64,000 bases of DNA from NCBI RefSeq assembly GCF_904063065.1, contig NZ_CAJFCL010000009.1:124001-188000 (forward strand), read 5' to 3'. Below, piece after piece: positions 44,487 to 53,062 of the stretch (positions are counted from its first letter, which is position 1; each line of letters begins with the position of its first letter). The DNA comes from Pseudomonas paraversuta (lineage in GTDB: Bacteria > Pseudomonadota > Gammaproteobacteria > Pseudomonadales > Pseudomonadaceae). Made by a program: the position numbers and the translations under genes. The notes under the pieces were generated by a model. It was not told where the DNA came from, made no database searches, and worked only from the letters and a program-made list of their open reading frames with translations.

Positions 44487-45401
44487 TGTGTTTCCTCCCA
44501 TCAATCGCTGCAACTGTTCGCCGGCCCGTCCGGCGAACAGTTCCAGCAACCCCTCCAGCGTATGCGCCGGTGCTTCATCGGCACGGGTCAGTGCATACAG
44601 GGTAATCGGCAATGCTGGACTCAGCGGACGAATCAGGGTGCTCGCCCGCGAAGCACCCAGCGCCGTGAACGGGTCAATCACCGCCAGCCCCGCTCCCGAC
44701 TCCACCATCGCCCGCGCCAGAGAATAGGTTTGCACCGCAATGCTGATACGCGGCGGTGGCTCAATGGTTTTCAGATAACTGTCCAGACGCGCGAACAACG
44801 GGTCGGCATTGCTCAGGCCGATCAACGGCGCATCTGCCAGTTCATGCAGCGCCAGCGGTTCTCCCTCACTCTCATCCGGCCAGTAACCCCGCGGCGCCAA
44901 CGCCACCAATACGCCGTGGGCCAACGCCTGGGCCTTGAGCCCTGGATGGTCAGGCAGCTTGAATGTCAGGGCCACGTCCAGCTCGCGCATCAACAGGTTC
45001 TGCACCAGCTCCCGGCTATGGGCACTGGCCAGTTCGCAACTGATATCCGGGTAGCGCCGGGTCCACTCGCTGATCACCGGCGGCAATAGCGACAGCGCCA
45101 ATGCCGGCGTACTGCCGATGCGCAAGCGGTGCCCGGGGGCACGGCGCAGGCTTTCGGCCAGTCGCTGTACCCCTTGCAGGCTCTCGCTGACCTTCTCGAC
45201 TTCGCGTTCCAGCAGCAGGGCTTCAGGGGTGGGCTGCAGTTTGCCGCGTACCCGCAAAAACAGCGGGAACCCCAGTTGCAGCTCTGCGTGCTGCAGCACT
45301 TTGCTCACCGCCGGTTGCGAGACATGCAGCAGTTGCGCGGCGGCACTCACCGAGCCGGTTTGACGGATGGCCTGAAAGATTTCGATATGTCGCAAACGCA
45401 T
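44484..45401 (-). CDS. LysR-family transcriptional regulator
   Basis: A 305-residue LysR regulator with an N-terminal winged helix (residues 1-60, GSVSAAAQLLHVSQPAVSKVLQHAE) and a two-lobed periplasmic-binding-protein-like effector domain (about 90-295). It is divergent from an amino-acid oxidase gene across 108 bases, with an inverted repeat containing T-N11-A in between, so it probably controls that cassette and itself. Its last dozen codons and stop are the parent of the copies in the tandem array downstream. Effector unknown, perhaps an amino acid. Confidence 0.87.
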   Translation of the reverse strand: MRLRHIEIFQAIRQTGSVSAAAQLLHVSQPAVSKVLQHAELQLGFPLFLRVRGKLQPTPEALLLEREVEKVSESLQGVQRLAESLRRAPGHRLRIGSTPALALSLLPPVISEWTRRYPDISCELASAHSRELVQNLLMRELDVALTFKLPDHPGLKAQALAHGVLVALAPRGYWPDESEGEPLALHELADAPLIGLSNADPLFARLDSYLKTIEPPPRISIAVQTYSLARAMVESGAGLAVIDPFTALGASRASTLIRPLSPALPITLYALTRADEAPAHTLEGLLELFAGRAGEQLQRLMGGNT

Positions 45402-45410
45402 GGCGGTAGT

Positions 45411-45429
45411 CCATAACCTTTGTTTATGG
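45411..45429. promoter_or_regulatory. Candidate LysR-type operator
   Basis: CCATAA and TTATGG arms around CCTTTGT form a perfect 6-7-6 inverted repeat containing T-N11-A (45414-45426), in the divergent gap between the LysR gene and the oxidase gene, only 10 bases from the LysR start codon. Confidence 0.55.
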
Positions 45430-45509
45430 GTAAGGCATCTTTATTCATTGTTCAGCCTCTGTCACCTACCCCTAATCTGAGCCCGAACAACATTGGGCTA
45501 AGGACTGAC

Positions 45510-46742
45510 ATGGGACAGCGGGTTTGCATCATCGGTGGTGGCGTTATCGGGCTGTCAACTGCGTATGCGCTGGTGCGCGACGGATTTTCAGTGAGCCTGA
45601 TCGAAGCCCGGCCCACGCTCGCCAGCCAGACCAGCTTCGCCAATGGCGGCCAGCTTTCCTATCGCTATGTGGCACCGCTGGCCGATGCCGGGGTGCCCTG
45701 GCAAGCGATGGGCTGGATGTTGCGCGGCGACTCGCCACTCAAGTTGCGGCCCCGCATGGACCCGGCCCAATGGCGCTGGATGGCGTCATTTATCGCCGCC
45801 TGCCGGGGCTCGGTGAATCAGCGCAATGCTGCGCACTTGCTGCGCTTGGCGCTCCTGAGTCAGGCCACCTTGCAGCAGTGGCGTGAAGAAGATCAATTGA
45901 GCGGTTTTGAGTGGCGGCGCAACGGCAAGCTGGTGACCTTCCGCAACCCGGAAAGCTTCGACAAGGCGCGGGCCAGAGTTGCCCACAGCCCATTTCAACA
46001 AGCACTGTCTGCCAGCGAATGCGCAACCCTTGAACCAGGCCTGAAGGACTCGGCGTTTATCGGCGGCATCTATACCCCCGACGAGGAAGTGGGTGATTGC
46101 CATGCTTTCTGCCAGCAACTGGTCGCCCGTTTGCAAGCCAGCGGCCGTTGCACCTTTTTGCTGGGTAAAACCGTCACCCGTATCCATCACGCCAACGGCG
46201 CAGTCAGTGCCGTGCAAATGGGCGATGAGCATTTGCCAGTGGATCAACTGGTGCTCTCAGCAGGACACACCAGCCCGGCCCTGAGCTTGCCGGGGTTGAA
46301 TTTGCCGCTTTACCCGCTCAAGGGCTACAGCCTGACCCTGCCCCTGAGCGACCCGCAAAAAGCGCCGAATGTGAGCATCACCGATTACGACCGTAAAATC
46401 GTCTACGCCCGCATTGGCGAGCAGTTGAGAATTGCGGCCATGGTCGACATCGTCGGTTTCGATACTTCCCTGGACCCCAAGCGTCTGGCACAAATGCGCC
46501 AACTGGCCGCCAGCACCTTCCCGGATGCCGGCAACTATCACGACGCCATCGAATGGGCCGGCATGCGTCCTGCAACACCTGGCGGCGTGCCTGTCCTCGG
46601 TGCCAGCGGATATCGCAACCTGTGGCTCAACCTCGGCCACGGAGCCCTGGGCTTCACCCTGGCCTGCGGCAGCGCGCGCCTGTTAAGCGACCTGATCGGA
46701 CAACGTAAACCCGCCATCGACATGCAGGGTCTCTGCGCCTGA
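45510..46742 (+). CDS. DadA-like D-amino acid dehydrogenase / FAD-dependent amine oxidase
   Basis: A 410-residue DAO-family flavoprotein. The FAD fold reads RVCIIGGGVIGLSTAYALVRDG (residues 4-25) and is followed by the DadA-like segment QTSFANGGQLSYRYVAPLA. The C-terminal FAD contact is near WAGMRPATPGGVPVLG and NLWLNLGHGALGFTLACGSARLL. The start at 45510 gives the family N terminus. It would deaminate a D-amino acid or related amine to a keto acid, passing electrons to the membrane. It is followed by ridA-type and binding-protein genes in one likely operon. It is a paralogue and probably not the main dadA, which is usually with dadX. Confidence 0.82.
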   Translation: MGQRVCIIGGGVIGLSTAYALVRDGFSVSLIEARPTLASQTSFANGGQLSYRYVAPLADAGVPWQAMGWMLRGDSPLKLRPRMDPAQWRWMASFIAACRGSVNQRNAAHLLRLALLSQATLQQWREEDQLSGFEWRRNGKLVTFRNPESFDKARARVAHSPFQQALSASECATLEPGLKDSAFIGGIYTPDEEVGDCHAFCQQLVARLQASGRCTFLLGKTVTRIHHANGAVSAVQMGDEHLPVDQLVLSAGHTSPALSLPGLNLPLYPLKGYSLTLPLSDPQKAPNVSITDYDRKIVYARIGEQLRIAAMVDIVGFDTSLDPKRLAQMRQLAASTFPDAGNYHDAIEWAGMRPATPGGVPVLGASGYRNLWLNLGHGALGFTLACGSARLLSDLIGQRKPAIDMQGLCA

Positions 46743-46773
46743 ATACCTAACTCAACGTACAAGGAAATCCCCG

Positions 46774-47124
46774 ATGACGATTCACCGCCTCAACAGCAAT
46801 GACCGTTTAAGCGCCGCTGCGACCTTCGAGGCGCTGGTATTTTTGTCGGGACAGGTTCCCACCCAAAGCACAGATATTTCCGCGCAGACTCAGGAAGTTC
46901 TCGCCAAGATCGACGCATTGCTGGCCGAGACCGGCAGCGACAAAGACCACATCCTCAACGCCACGATTTACCTGCAAAACATCGAGCGCGACTTTGCGGC
47001 CATGAATGCCGTGTGGTCGGCCTGGCTCTCGGCGGGCAAGGCGCCGACACGCACCACGCTGCAAGCCGAACTGGCGCGGCCTCAGGTGCTGGTAGAAATC
47101 AGCGTGATTGCCGTTCGTCACTGA
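46774..47124 (+). CDS. RidA-family enamine/imine deaminase
   Basis: A 116-residue YjgF/YER057c/UK114 protein: VFLSGQVPTQSTDISAQTQEVLAKIDALLAETGSDKDHILNATIYL is the family core, and the conserved substrate-binding Arg is likely in PTRTTLQAELARPQVLVEISVIAV. RidA proteins hydrolyse reactive imines released by amino-acid oxidases or PLP enzymes. Directly after an amino-acid oxidase gene (32-base gap), the fit is clear: the oxidase forms an imine and this protein hydrolyses it. Cytoplasmic; no signal peptide. Confidence 0.85.
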   Translation: MTIHRLNSNDRLSAAATFEALVFLSGQVPTQSTDISAQTQEVLAKIDALLAETGSDKDHILNATIYLQNIERDFAAMNAVWSAWLSAGKAPTRTTLQAELARPQVLVEISVIAVRH

Positions 47125-47150
47125 CCTGTTTGCAACCGGAGAACAAGAAG

Positions 47151-48053
47151 ATGAAAAAACTCACTTTGATCAGTTGTACGCTGGGTCTGTTGCTCAGCCA
47201 CTCACTGCACGCCAGCGAAGCGCCATTACAGGGCACGCTGAAGAAAATTGCCGACTCGGGAAGTATTACCCTGGGTTATCGCGACGCCTCAGTGCCGTTT
47301 TCGTATGTGGGCGACAACAGCGGCAAGCCCATGGGCTATTCGGTGGAGCTGGCGAACAAGATCGTCCAGCGCATTCAGCAGCAGTTGGGCGACCAGCCGC
47401 TCAAGGTCAAATACAACCTGGTGACCTCGCAAACCCGTATCCCGCTGGTACAAAACGGCACCGTCGACCTGGAGTGCGGGTCCACGGGGGTGACTGCCGA
47501 GCGGCAAAAGCAGGTGGCGTTTTCATACGGCTTCATTTACGTCAAAGGCCAGTTGCTGACCGCCAAGGACAGTGGCATCAAAGGCTTTGATGACTTGCGC
47601 GACAAAAACGTGGTGACCACCGCCGGCACCACCAACGAACGTTTCATCAAAAGCTATAACGCTGATCACAAGATGAACATGAACGTGATCAGCGCCAAGG
47701 ACCACGGCGAAGCATTCAAGATGCTGGAGACCGGTCGGGCTGCGGCGTTCTATATGGACGACGCGCTGCTTTACGGCGAACGCGCCAAAGCCCGCGACCC
47801 GCACAACTGGGTCGTGGTGGGCGACGAGCAATCGCGGGAAATCTACAGCTGCATGGTGCGCAAGGACGACCCGCAGTTGCTGGCAGTGGTGAACAAAACC
47901 CTGGCCGATTTATACCAGTCCGGGGAAATTACCGGCATCTACCAGCGCTGGTTTGAACAGCCAATCCCGCCCAACGGCCTGAATCTCGAATTCCCGATGA
48001 CCGCCGAGTTGAAACAGATCATCGCCACGCCGGTGAGTGACCCGGTGGAGTAG
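47151..48053 (+). CDS. Amino acid ABC transporter substrate-binding protein, family 3
   Basis: A 300-residue periplasmic binding protein resembling the glutamate/aspartate binding GltI group. It has a signal peptide (MKKLTLISCTLGLLLSHSLHA), the opening GTLKKIADSGSITLGYRDASVPFSYVGDNSGKPMGYSVELANKIV, and the lobe-2 features LVQNGTVDLECGSTGVTAERQKQVAFSYGF. The ATG at 47151 follows GGAGAACAAGAAG. It lies 26 bases after the RidA gene. No permease or ATPase follows, so it must use a transporter encoded elsewhere or act as a sensor input. The oxidase-RidA context suggests an amino-acid ligand. Confidence 0.83.
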   Translation: MKKLTLISCTLGLLLSHSLHASEAPLQGTLKKIADSGSITLGYRDASVPFSYVGDNSGKPMGYSVELANKIVQRIQQQLGDQPLKVKYNLVTSQTRIPLVQNGTVDLECGSTGVTAERQKQVAFSYGFIYVKGQLLTAKDSGIKGFDDLRDKNVVTTAGTTNERFIKSYNADHKMNMNVISAKDHGEAFKMLETGRAAAFYMDDALLYGERAKARDPHNWVVVGDEQSREIYSCMVRKDDPQLLAVVNKTLADLYQSGEITGIYQRWFEQPIPPNGLNLEFPMTAELKQIIATPVSDPVE

Positions 48054-48083
48054 AAGCCGGCCCCCACTCCATTTTCTCCGTGA

Positions 48084-48725
48084 TCAGGAAGCCCAGGGCG
48101 ATTTGCGGATGATTTCGACGAAGTTCAGCGGTTTGAAGCCCGGGTCGCAGTCCACCAGTACGTCGGCGTTAACCGTGCCAAAGGTGGTTTGCGGACGATG
48201 CTTAAAACCGTTGGCGAAGGCGCAGAGAATGCACTCTTTGAAACCTTCGCCCCGCGGGTGAGCATGGACTACGGCTTCACGCTGCGCGGCAGGGAACGCC
48301 GCGTAGTCGATGCCCAGCACATCCATTTCAACCCCCGCCGTCACCAGCGCCACATTCGGGCGCAGGTGCTGCGTGACGCCCGGCGTGGTGTGCAACGCGA
48401 TGGATAACCACACCTGCTCCACATCGTCATCGCTCAGGCCGAACGGTTTCATAAAGGCTTTGGCATTGTTGGCACTGTCCACTTCAAAGCGCTCGTCTTC
48501 AGTACGGTGGCCTTCGACCAGCCCCAGGTCGTGAAACATTGCCCCCACATAAAGCAGTTCCGGGTCATAGGCCAGTTGCTGGCGCTGCCCGCTCAGGGCG
48601 CCAAACAAAAATACCCGGCGCGAGTGGTTGTAGAGCAAATCGGACTCGACGTCGCGGATGTATTCGGTGGTAGCTTTGGCCAGGGCGCTGTCCGGGATGA
48701 CGATGCCTGCGATGGTCTGACTCAT
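48084..48725 (-). CDS. HD-domain hydrolase, cyanamide-hydratase-like
   Basis: A 213-residue HD-fold metalloprotein. The metal site includes His in YNHSRRVFLFG (about residue 34), the HD pair in GAMFHDLGLVEGH (about 66-67), and later His residues in ALHTTPG. The overall pattern resembles the fungal cyanamide hydratase/Ddi2-like subgroup more than phosphodiesterases of the HD-GYP type. The start at 48725 follows CGAGGAGTT. It is divergent from a GlxA-type regulator gene, which probably controls it. The actual substrate, perhaps a nitrile-like or nucleotide compound, is unknown. Confidence 0.72.
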   Translation of the reverse strand: MSQTIAGIVIPDSALAKATTEYIRDVESDLLYNHSRRVFLFGALSGQRQQLAYDPELLYVGAMFHDLGLVEGHRTEDERFEVDSANNAKAFMKPFGLSDDDVEQVWLSIALHTTPGVTQHLRPNVALVTAGVEMDVLGIDYAAFPAAQREAVVHAHPRGEGFKECILCAFANGFKHRPQTTFGTVNADVLVDCDPGFKPLNFVEIIRKSPWAS

Positions 48726-48917
48726 GGCGAACTCCTCGAGCGAGCGCCGGGTTGGCGCCGTGATGTTTAGTGTGGGCGCATGCCCCAATGGCAACAATCA
48801 GCGGACAGTGACGATTCGTGCCAATCAGGTTGCAATGCCGGCCATCGTCCTGCAGGCGCTTGTCCACATCAGCGGACTACGGTATTTCATCTCTTACCCA
48901 CCTGACGGCCGACTCTG

Positions 48918-49883
48918 ATGACCCTGACCGTAGCATTGATCGTATTTCCTGGCGTGCAGGCACTGGACGTGACCGGTCCCATGGATGTGTTTGCCGAAGC
49001 CAATGCCTTTCTGGCCCCCGACAAGCACTACCGGCTTGACGTACTGGGGCTGGAGTCAGGGCTGCTGAGGTGCTCGAACGGGCTGTCGATTCAGGCCCAC
49101 CGGCATTTTTCTGCAGCACCAGACAGCTATGACCTGGTGTTATGTGCAGGAGGCCCGGCCTTGCCCGGGCAGGATTTCGGCGCGGAGTTTTACACCTGGC
49201 TGCGCGGTATATGCCGTCGGTCGCGACGCTATGGCTCGATCTGCAATGGCGCATTGATGCTCGCCCGGACCGGGTTGCTGGACGGGCGCCGTGTCACCAC
49301 GCACTGGAGCGATGTCGCGGCCCTCGCCCGTCTGTGCCCCGACGCCGTGCTGGAGGTCGATCGCCTGTATGTGCAGGACGACAATTTGTACACCTCGGCC
49401 GGGGTCACGGCGGGGATTGATCTGTCGTTATATGTACTGACTCAGGATCACGGCCCGCAGGTGGCGCTGAATGTGGCCAGACGCTTGGTGGTCTTTACCC
49501 AGCGCTCAGGCGGGCAGTCGCAGTTCAGCCCGTTTCTGACCGCAACCCCCCATACCGCTTCAGCGGTCGCGGCAGTACAAGGCCTGGTGCTGCAGAATCT
49601 GCGTACCGACCTGAGCATCGCCGAGCTGGCACAGGCTGCCGCCATGAGCCCACGTAATTTCTCTCGGATATTTGCCCGGGAAACAGGGACCACACCCGCG
49701 CAGTTCGTGGAAGGAGCCCGGGTGGACGCTGCCCGGGCCCTGCTCGAAAACGCCACCCTGGCGCTCAAGACGGTGGCATACGAATGCGGCTTTCGCGATG
49801 CCCACCATATGCGTAGCGTGTTTATGCGCCGGCTGGGGGTATCGCCCCAGCAGTTCCGGATGAATTTTGCACCGATGGTTTAA
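48918..49883 (+). CDS. GlxA-family transcriptional regulator (DJ-1/PfpI plus AraC)
   Basis: A 321-residue regulator with an amidotransferase-like N-terminal domain (residues about 3-180) carrying the nucleophile-elbow-like Cys in YGSICNGALMLARTGLLDG, and an AraC helix-turn-helix at about 215-315 ending FRDAHHMRSVFMRRLGVSPQQFRMNF. It is the same architecture as GbdR but clearly a different subgroup. It lies divergent from the HD-hydrolase gene across 190 bases, a likely regulator-target pair. The effector is unknown. Confidence 0.85.
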   Translation: MTLTVALIVFPGVQALDVTGPMDVFAEANAFLAPDKHYRLDVLGLESGLLRCSNGLSIQAHRHFSAAPDSYDLVLCAGGPALPGQDFGAEFYTWLRGICRRSRRYGSICNGALMLARTGLLDGRRVTTHWSDVAALARLCPDAVLEVDRLYVQDDNLYTSAGVTAGIDLSLYVLTQDHGPQVALNVARRLVVFTQRSGGQSQFSPFLTATPHTASAVAAVQGLVLQNLRTDLSIAELAQAAAMSPRNFSRIFARETGTTPAQFVEGARVDAARALLENATLALKTVAYECGFRDAHHMRSVFMRRLGVSPQQFRMNFAPMV

Positions 49884-49930
49884 GCCACAGGCGCAGGCTT
49901 GCCCGCGCCAAAACCGGGATCAGCGCGCAA

Positions 49931-50650
49931 TCAGAAATCGCCCCACAACTGTTGGGCCACGGCCAGGGCCACAACCGGTGCCGTTTCGGTACGCAGTACC
50001 CGAGGACCAAGGCGCGCAGGCTGGAAACCCGAGGCCTGGGCCTGATCGATTTCGTTGTCGGTCAGCCCGCCTTCTGGCCCGATCAGAAATGCCAGACGCC
50101 CGGGTTTGGCGTGGCTGGCCAGCGGCTCGGACACCGGGTGCAGCACCAGCTTGAGATCAGCCTCGGTGGTTTTGATCCACTCACTGAGCAACACCGGCGG
50201 GTGAATGACCGGCACCCGCGAACGACCGCATTGCTCGCACGCGCTGATTGCCACCTGGCGCCAGTGCGACAGACGCTTCTCGGCGCGCTCGTCCTTGAGC
50301 CGCACTTCACAGCGCTCGCTCATGATCGGGGTAATTTCGTTGACCCCCAGCTCGGTGGCCTTCTGAATGGCCCAGTCCATGCGCTCGCCACGGGACAAAC
50401 CCTGGCCGAGATGAATGGCCAGTGGCGATTCAATTTGCCCGGCAAAGCTTTCGTCGAGCAACACCCGCACCCGTTTTTTCCCGACTTCCAGCAGGCGCCC
50501 GGTGAACTCATGTCCCGAGCCATCGAACACCTGCAGGGCATCGCCCTCGGCCATGCGCAGCACGCGGCCAATGTAATGCGCCTGGGCTTCAGGCAATTCG
50601 TGTTCACCGAGGCTCAAAGGTGCATCGATAAAAAAGCGGGACAATCTCAT
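49931..50650 (-). CDS. rsmE: 16S rRNA m3U1498 methyltransferase RsmE
   Basis: A 239-residue SPOUT methyltransferase that methylates N3 of U1498 of 16S rRNA. It has an N-terminal PUA-like domain (MRLSRFFIDAPLSLGEHELPEAQAHYIGRVLRM) and a C-terminal knotted SAM domain with the motif LAFLIGPEGGLTDNEIDQA (about residues 187-205) and LGPRVLRTETAPVVAL. Length and motif spacing are normal. It lies downstream of bioA on the same strand, across a 134-base gap containing a repeat. Confidence 0.93.
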   Translation of the reverse strand: MRLSRFFIDAPLSLGEHELPEAQAHYIGRVLRMAEGDALQVFDGSGHEFTGRLLEVGKKRVRVLLDESFAGQIESPLAIHLGQGLSRGERMDWAIQKATELGVNEITPIMSERCEVRLKDERAEKRLSHWRQVAISACEQCGRSRVPVIHPPVLLSEWIKTTEADLKLVLHPVSEPLASHAKPGRLAFLIGPEGGLTDNEIDQAQASGFQPARLGPRVLRTETAPVVALAVAQQLWGDF

Positions 50651-50679
50651 GTAGGTTCTCTGAAAATTAAATGACTTAT

Positions 50680-50775
50680 GTCGCCGCTGCCGCAGGCTGC
50701 GATGGGTTGCGCAGCGACCCCGTTTTAAAAACGAAGGTCCTTCGGCCCTTGTCGCCGTCTGCGCCAGCGGCTACA
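50680..50775. repeat. Intergenic inverted repeat of the GTAGCCGCTG family
   Basis: GTCGCCGCTGCCGCAGGCTG opens and CGCCAGCGGCTAC closes an interrupted inverted repeat in the bioA-rsmE gap, with a second nested palindrome (AAAACGAAGGTCCTTCG-like) inside. Related to 21339-21369. Confidence 0.6.
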
Positions 50776-50784
50776 AAACAGGGC

Positions 50785-52191
50785 TTAACCGGGGTCACGG
50801 AAGTCGGGATGGAAGTTCGACGGCACGGCCACGCTGATATCACTGCGGGTCGCAATGTCGATCCCTTCACTGGCCACTTCAGCCAGAAAGTCGATCTGCT
50901 CCGGAGTAATCACGTAAGGGGGCAAGAAATACACCACGCTGCCCAATGGGCGCAACAAGGCGCCGCGCTCCAGTGCGTGCTGGAAGACTTTCAAACCGCG
51001 CCGCTCCTGCCATGGGTAAGCGGTTTTGCTGGCTTTGTCCTGGACCATTTCAATGGCCAGCACCATACCCGTCTGACGCACTTCCGAGACATGGGGATGG
51101 TCAACCAGATGCGCCGTCGCACTGGCCATGCGCTGGGCCAGGGCCTTGTTGTTCTCGATCACATTGTCCTGCTCGAAGATATCCAGCGTCGCCAGAGCGG
51201 CCGCGCAAGCCAGCGGGTTGCCCGTATAACTGTGGGAATGCAGGAAGGCGCGCAGAGTCGGATAGTCATCGTAGAACGCGCTGTAGACCTCGTCGGTGGT
51301 CACGCAAACGGCCAGCGGCAAGTAGCCGCCGGTAAGGGCCTTGGACAGGCACAGGAAGTCCGGCGTGATGCCGGCCTGCTCGCAGGCGAACATGGTGCCG
51401 GTACGGCCAAAACCCACTGCAATTTCATCGAGGATCAGGTGTACGCCATAACGGTCGCAGGCTTCACGCAGCAGCGTCAGGTATACCGGATGGTACATGC
51501 GCATGCCGCCCGCGCCCTGAATCAGCGGCTCGACAATCACCGCAGCCACAGTGTCGTGGTTCTCGGCGAGTGTCTGCTCCATGGCCAGAAACATCGTGCG
51601 CGAGTGTTGCTCCCAGCTCACGCCCTCGGGGCGCAGGTAGCAATCGGGGCTCGGCACTTTAATGGTGTCGAGCAACAGCGCTTTGTAGGTTTCAGTGAAC
51701 AGCGGCACGTCACCCACCGACATCGCCGCCATGGTTTCACCGTGGTAGCTGTTGGTCAGGGTCACGAAACGCTTTTTTTCCGGCTGGCCACGGTTCAGCC
51801 AGTAGTGAAAGCTCATCTTCAGCGAGACTTCGATACAGGACGAACCGTTGTCCGCGTAGAAGCAGCGGGTCAGGCCCTCAGGTGTCATCTTGACCAGGCG
51901 CTCGGACAGCTCAATCACCGGCTGATGGCTGAAGCCGGCAAGAATCACATGCTCAAGCTGGTCGACCTGATCCTTGATGCGCTGGTTGATACGCGGGTTG
52001 CAATGGCCAAACACGTTGACCCACCACGAACTCACCGCGTCCAGGTAGCGCTTGCCTTCGAAGTCTTCCAGCCATACGCCTTCGCCGCGCTTGATCGGAA
52101 TCAGCGGCAGCTGCTCGTGATCTTTCATTTGGGTGCAGGGGTGCCATAACACGGCAAGGTCACGCTGCATCCACTGATTATTCAGGCCCAT
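50785..52191 (-). CDS. bioA: Adenosylmethionine-8-amino-7-oxononanoate aminotransferase
   Basis: A 468-residue class III PLP aminotransferase of biotin synthesis. It uses SAM as the amino donor to convert 8-amino-7-oxononanoate to 7,8-diaminononanoate. The PLP Asp is in LILDEIAVGFGRTG and the Schiff-base Lys in LCLSKALTGGYLPLAV. The N terminus, WHPCTQMKDHE, is the BioA substrate motif. The ATG at 52191 has AGGAG 7 bases upstream; a GTG two codons earlier abuts that site and is less likely. No other bio gene is adjacent, the usual Pseudomonas split from bioBFHCD. Confidence 0.94.
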   Translation of the reverse strand: MGLNNQWMQRDLAVLWHPCTQMKDHEQLPLIPIKRGEGVWLEDFEGKRYLDAVSSWWVNVFGHCNPRINQRIKDQVDQLEHVILAGFSHQPVIELSERLVKMTPEGLTRCFYADNGSSCIEVSLKMSFHYWLNRGQPEKKRFVTLTNSYHGETMAAMSVGDVPLFTETYKALLLDTIKVPSPDCYLRPEGVSWEQHSRTMFLAMEQTLAENHDTVAAVIVEPLIQGAGGMRMYHPVYLTLLREACDRYGVHLILDEIAVGFGRTGTMFACEQAGITPDFLCLSKALTGGYLPLAVCVTTDEVYSAFYDDYPTLRAFLHSHSYTGNPLACAAALATLDIFEQDNVIENNKALAQRMASATAHLVDHPHVSEVRQTGMVLAIEMVQDKASKTAYPWQERRGLKVFQHALERGALLRPLGSVVYFLPPYVITPEQIDFLAEVASEGIDIATRSDISVAVPSNFHPDFRDPG

Positions 52192-52478
52192 ATCCACTCT
52201 CCTGGCGCTGGCTCCCGGCGTGTGCGGGCAAACAATCGCGCAAGCCTATGCAATGCGCGTGCGTGTAACAACCCATTACTATTCACCAAAGCCCGGGGTG
52301 TTGAACTTTGAGACGCTCACGGGCATACAAGAGCGACATAAAACATCGTTAACGTTTGCTTAACTTTTCACTCTCAGGCTACTGATCGCATTTATCGATG
52401 CCTTACAGCAAATAAATGCGCTTTCATTCGATAGGTAAATCATTAGTCTTAGGCGCAAGTTCCCACAGGATGTCGGTA
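52192..52478. other. bioA-cytochrome b561 divergent region
   Basis: About 290 AT-richer bases carry both promoters. I see no repeat, hairpin or small gene beyond short A/T runs such as TTAACGTTTGCTTAACTTTT. Confidence 0.5.
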
Positions 52479-53030
52479 ATGCAGTTACGTAACTCGTCTT
52501 CTCGCTATGGTGCGGTCAGTATTTTCATGCATTGGTCCGTTGCGCTGGCGGTGTTCGGATTGTTTGCCCTGGGGTTGTGGATGGTCGGCCTCGACTACTA
52601 CAGCCCGTGGCGCAAGGAAGCACCGGACCTGCATAAAAGCATTGGCCTGACGCTGTTCGCCGTGATGTTGCTACGGGTGCTATGGCGCTGGATCAGCCCC
52701 GCTCCGCCGGCACTTGAAAGCTACAGCCGGGCAACGCGCATTGGTGCCAAACTCGGCCATGGCTTGTTGTATCTGGGGTTGTTCGCCGTGATGTTTGCCG
52801 GCTACCTTATTTCCACTGCCGAAGGCGTCGGTATTCCGTTTTTCGGCCTGTTTGAAGTACCCGCTCTGATTTCCAACTTGCCCGATCAGGCCGATGTGGC
52901 CGGTGTCGTGCATCTGTGGCTGGCGTGGGCCGTGGTGATTTTTGCCGGTTTGCATGGCCTGGTCGCCTTGAAACACCACTTTATCGATCGTGATGCGACC
53001 CTGACTCGTATGCTGGGACGCAAAGCCTGA
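52479..53030 (+). CDS. Cytochrome b561
   Basis: A 183-residue integral membrane di-heme cytochrome with four membrane helices. Heme-ligand histidines are likely in FMHWSVALAVFG (about residue 17), DLHKSIGLTLFAVML (about 51), and the helix 3-4 region ending HLWLAWAVVIFAGLHGLVALKHHFI. It would oxidise ubiquinol in the inner membrane. I use the ATG at 52479 (MQLRNSSSRYGAV). It precedes yceI by 32 bases; a b561-yceI pairing is common. Confidence 0.88.
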   Translation: MQLRNSSSRYGAVSIFMHWSVALAVFGLFALGLWMVGLDYYSPWRKEAPDLHKSIGLTLFAVMLLRVLWRWISPAPPALESYSRATRIGAKLGHGLLYLGLFAVMFAGYLISTAEGVGIPFFGLFEVPALISNLPDQADVAGVVHLWLAWAVVIFAGLHGLVALKHHFIDRDATLTRMLGRKA

Positions 53031-53062
53031 TGCTCAACCTCAACTCAAAAGGAATAGAACGC

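Noticed and set aside
43657..45089. Overlapping plus-strand open frames of 103-369 residues across the array, reading repeated MGAGLPAML-like and SRLPQVMCF-like peptides
   Set aside because: They are translations of the REP hairpins and LysR-tail copies, recur in different frames as the 161-bp period shifts the frame, and have no ribosome sites.
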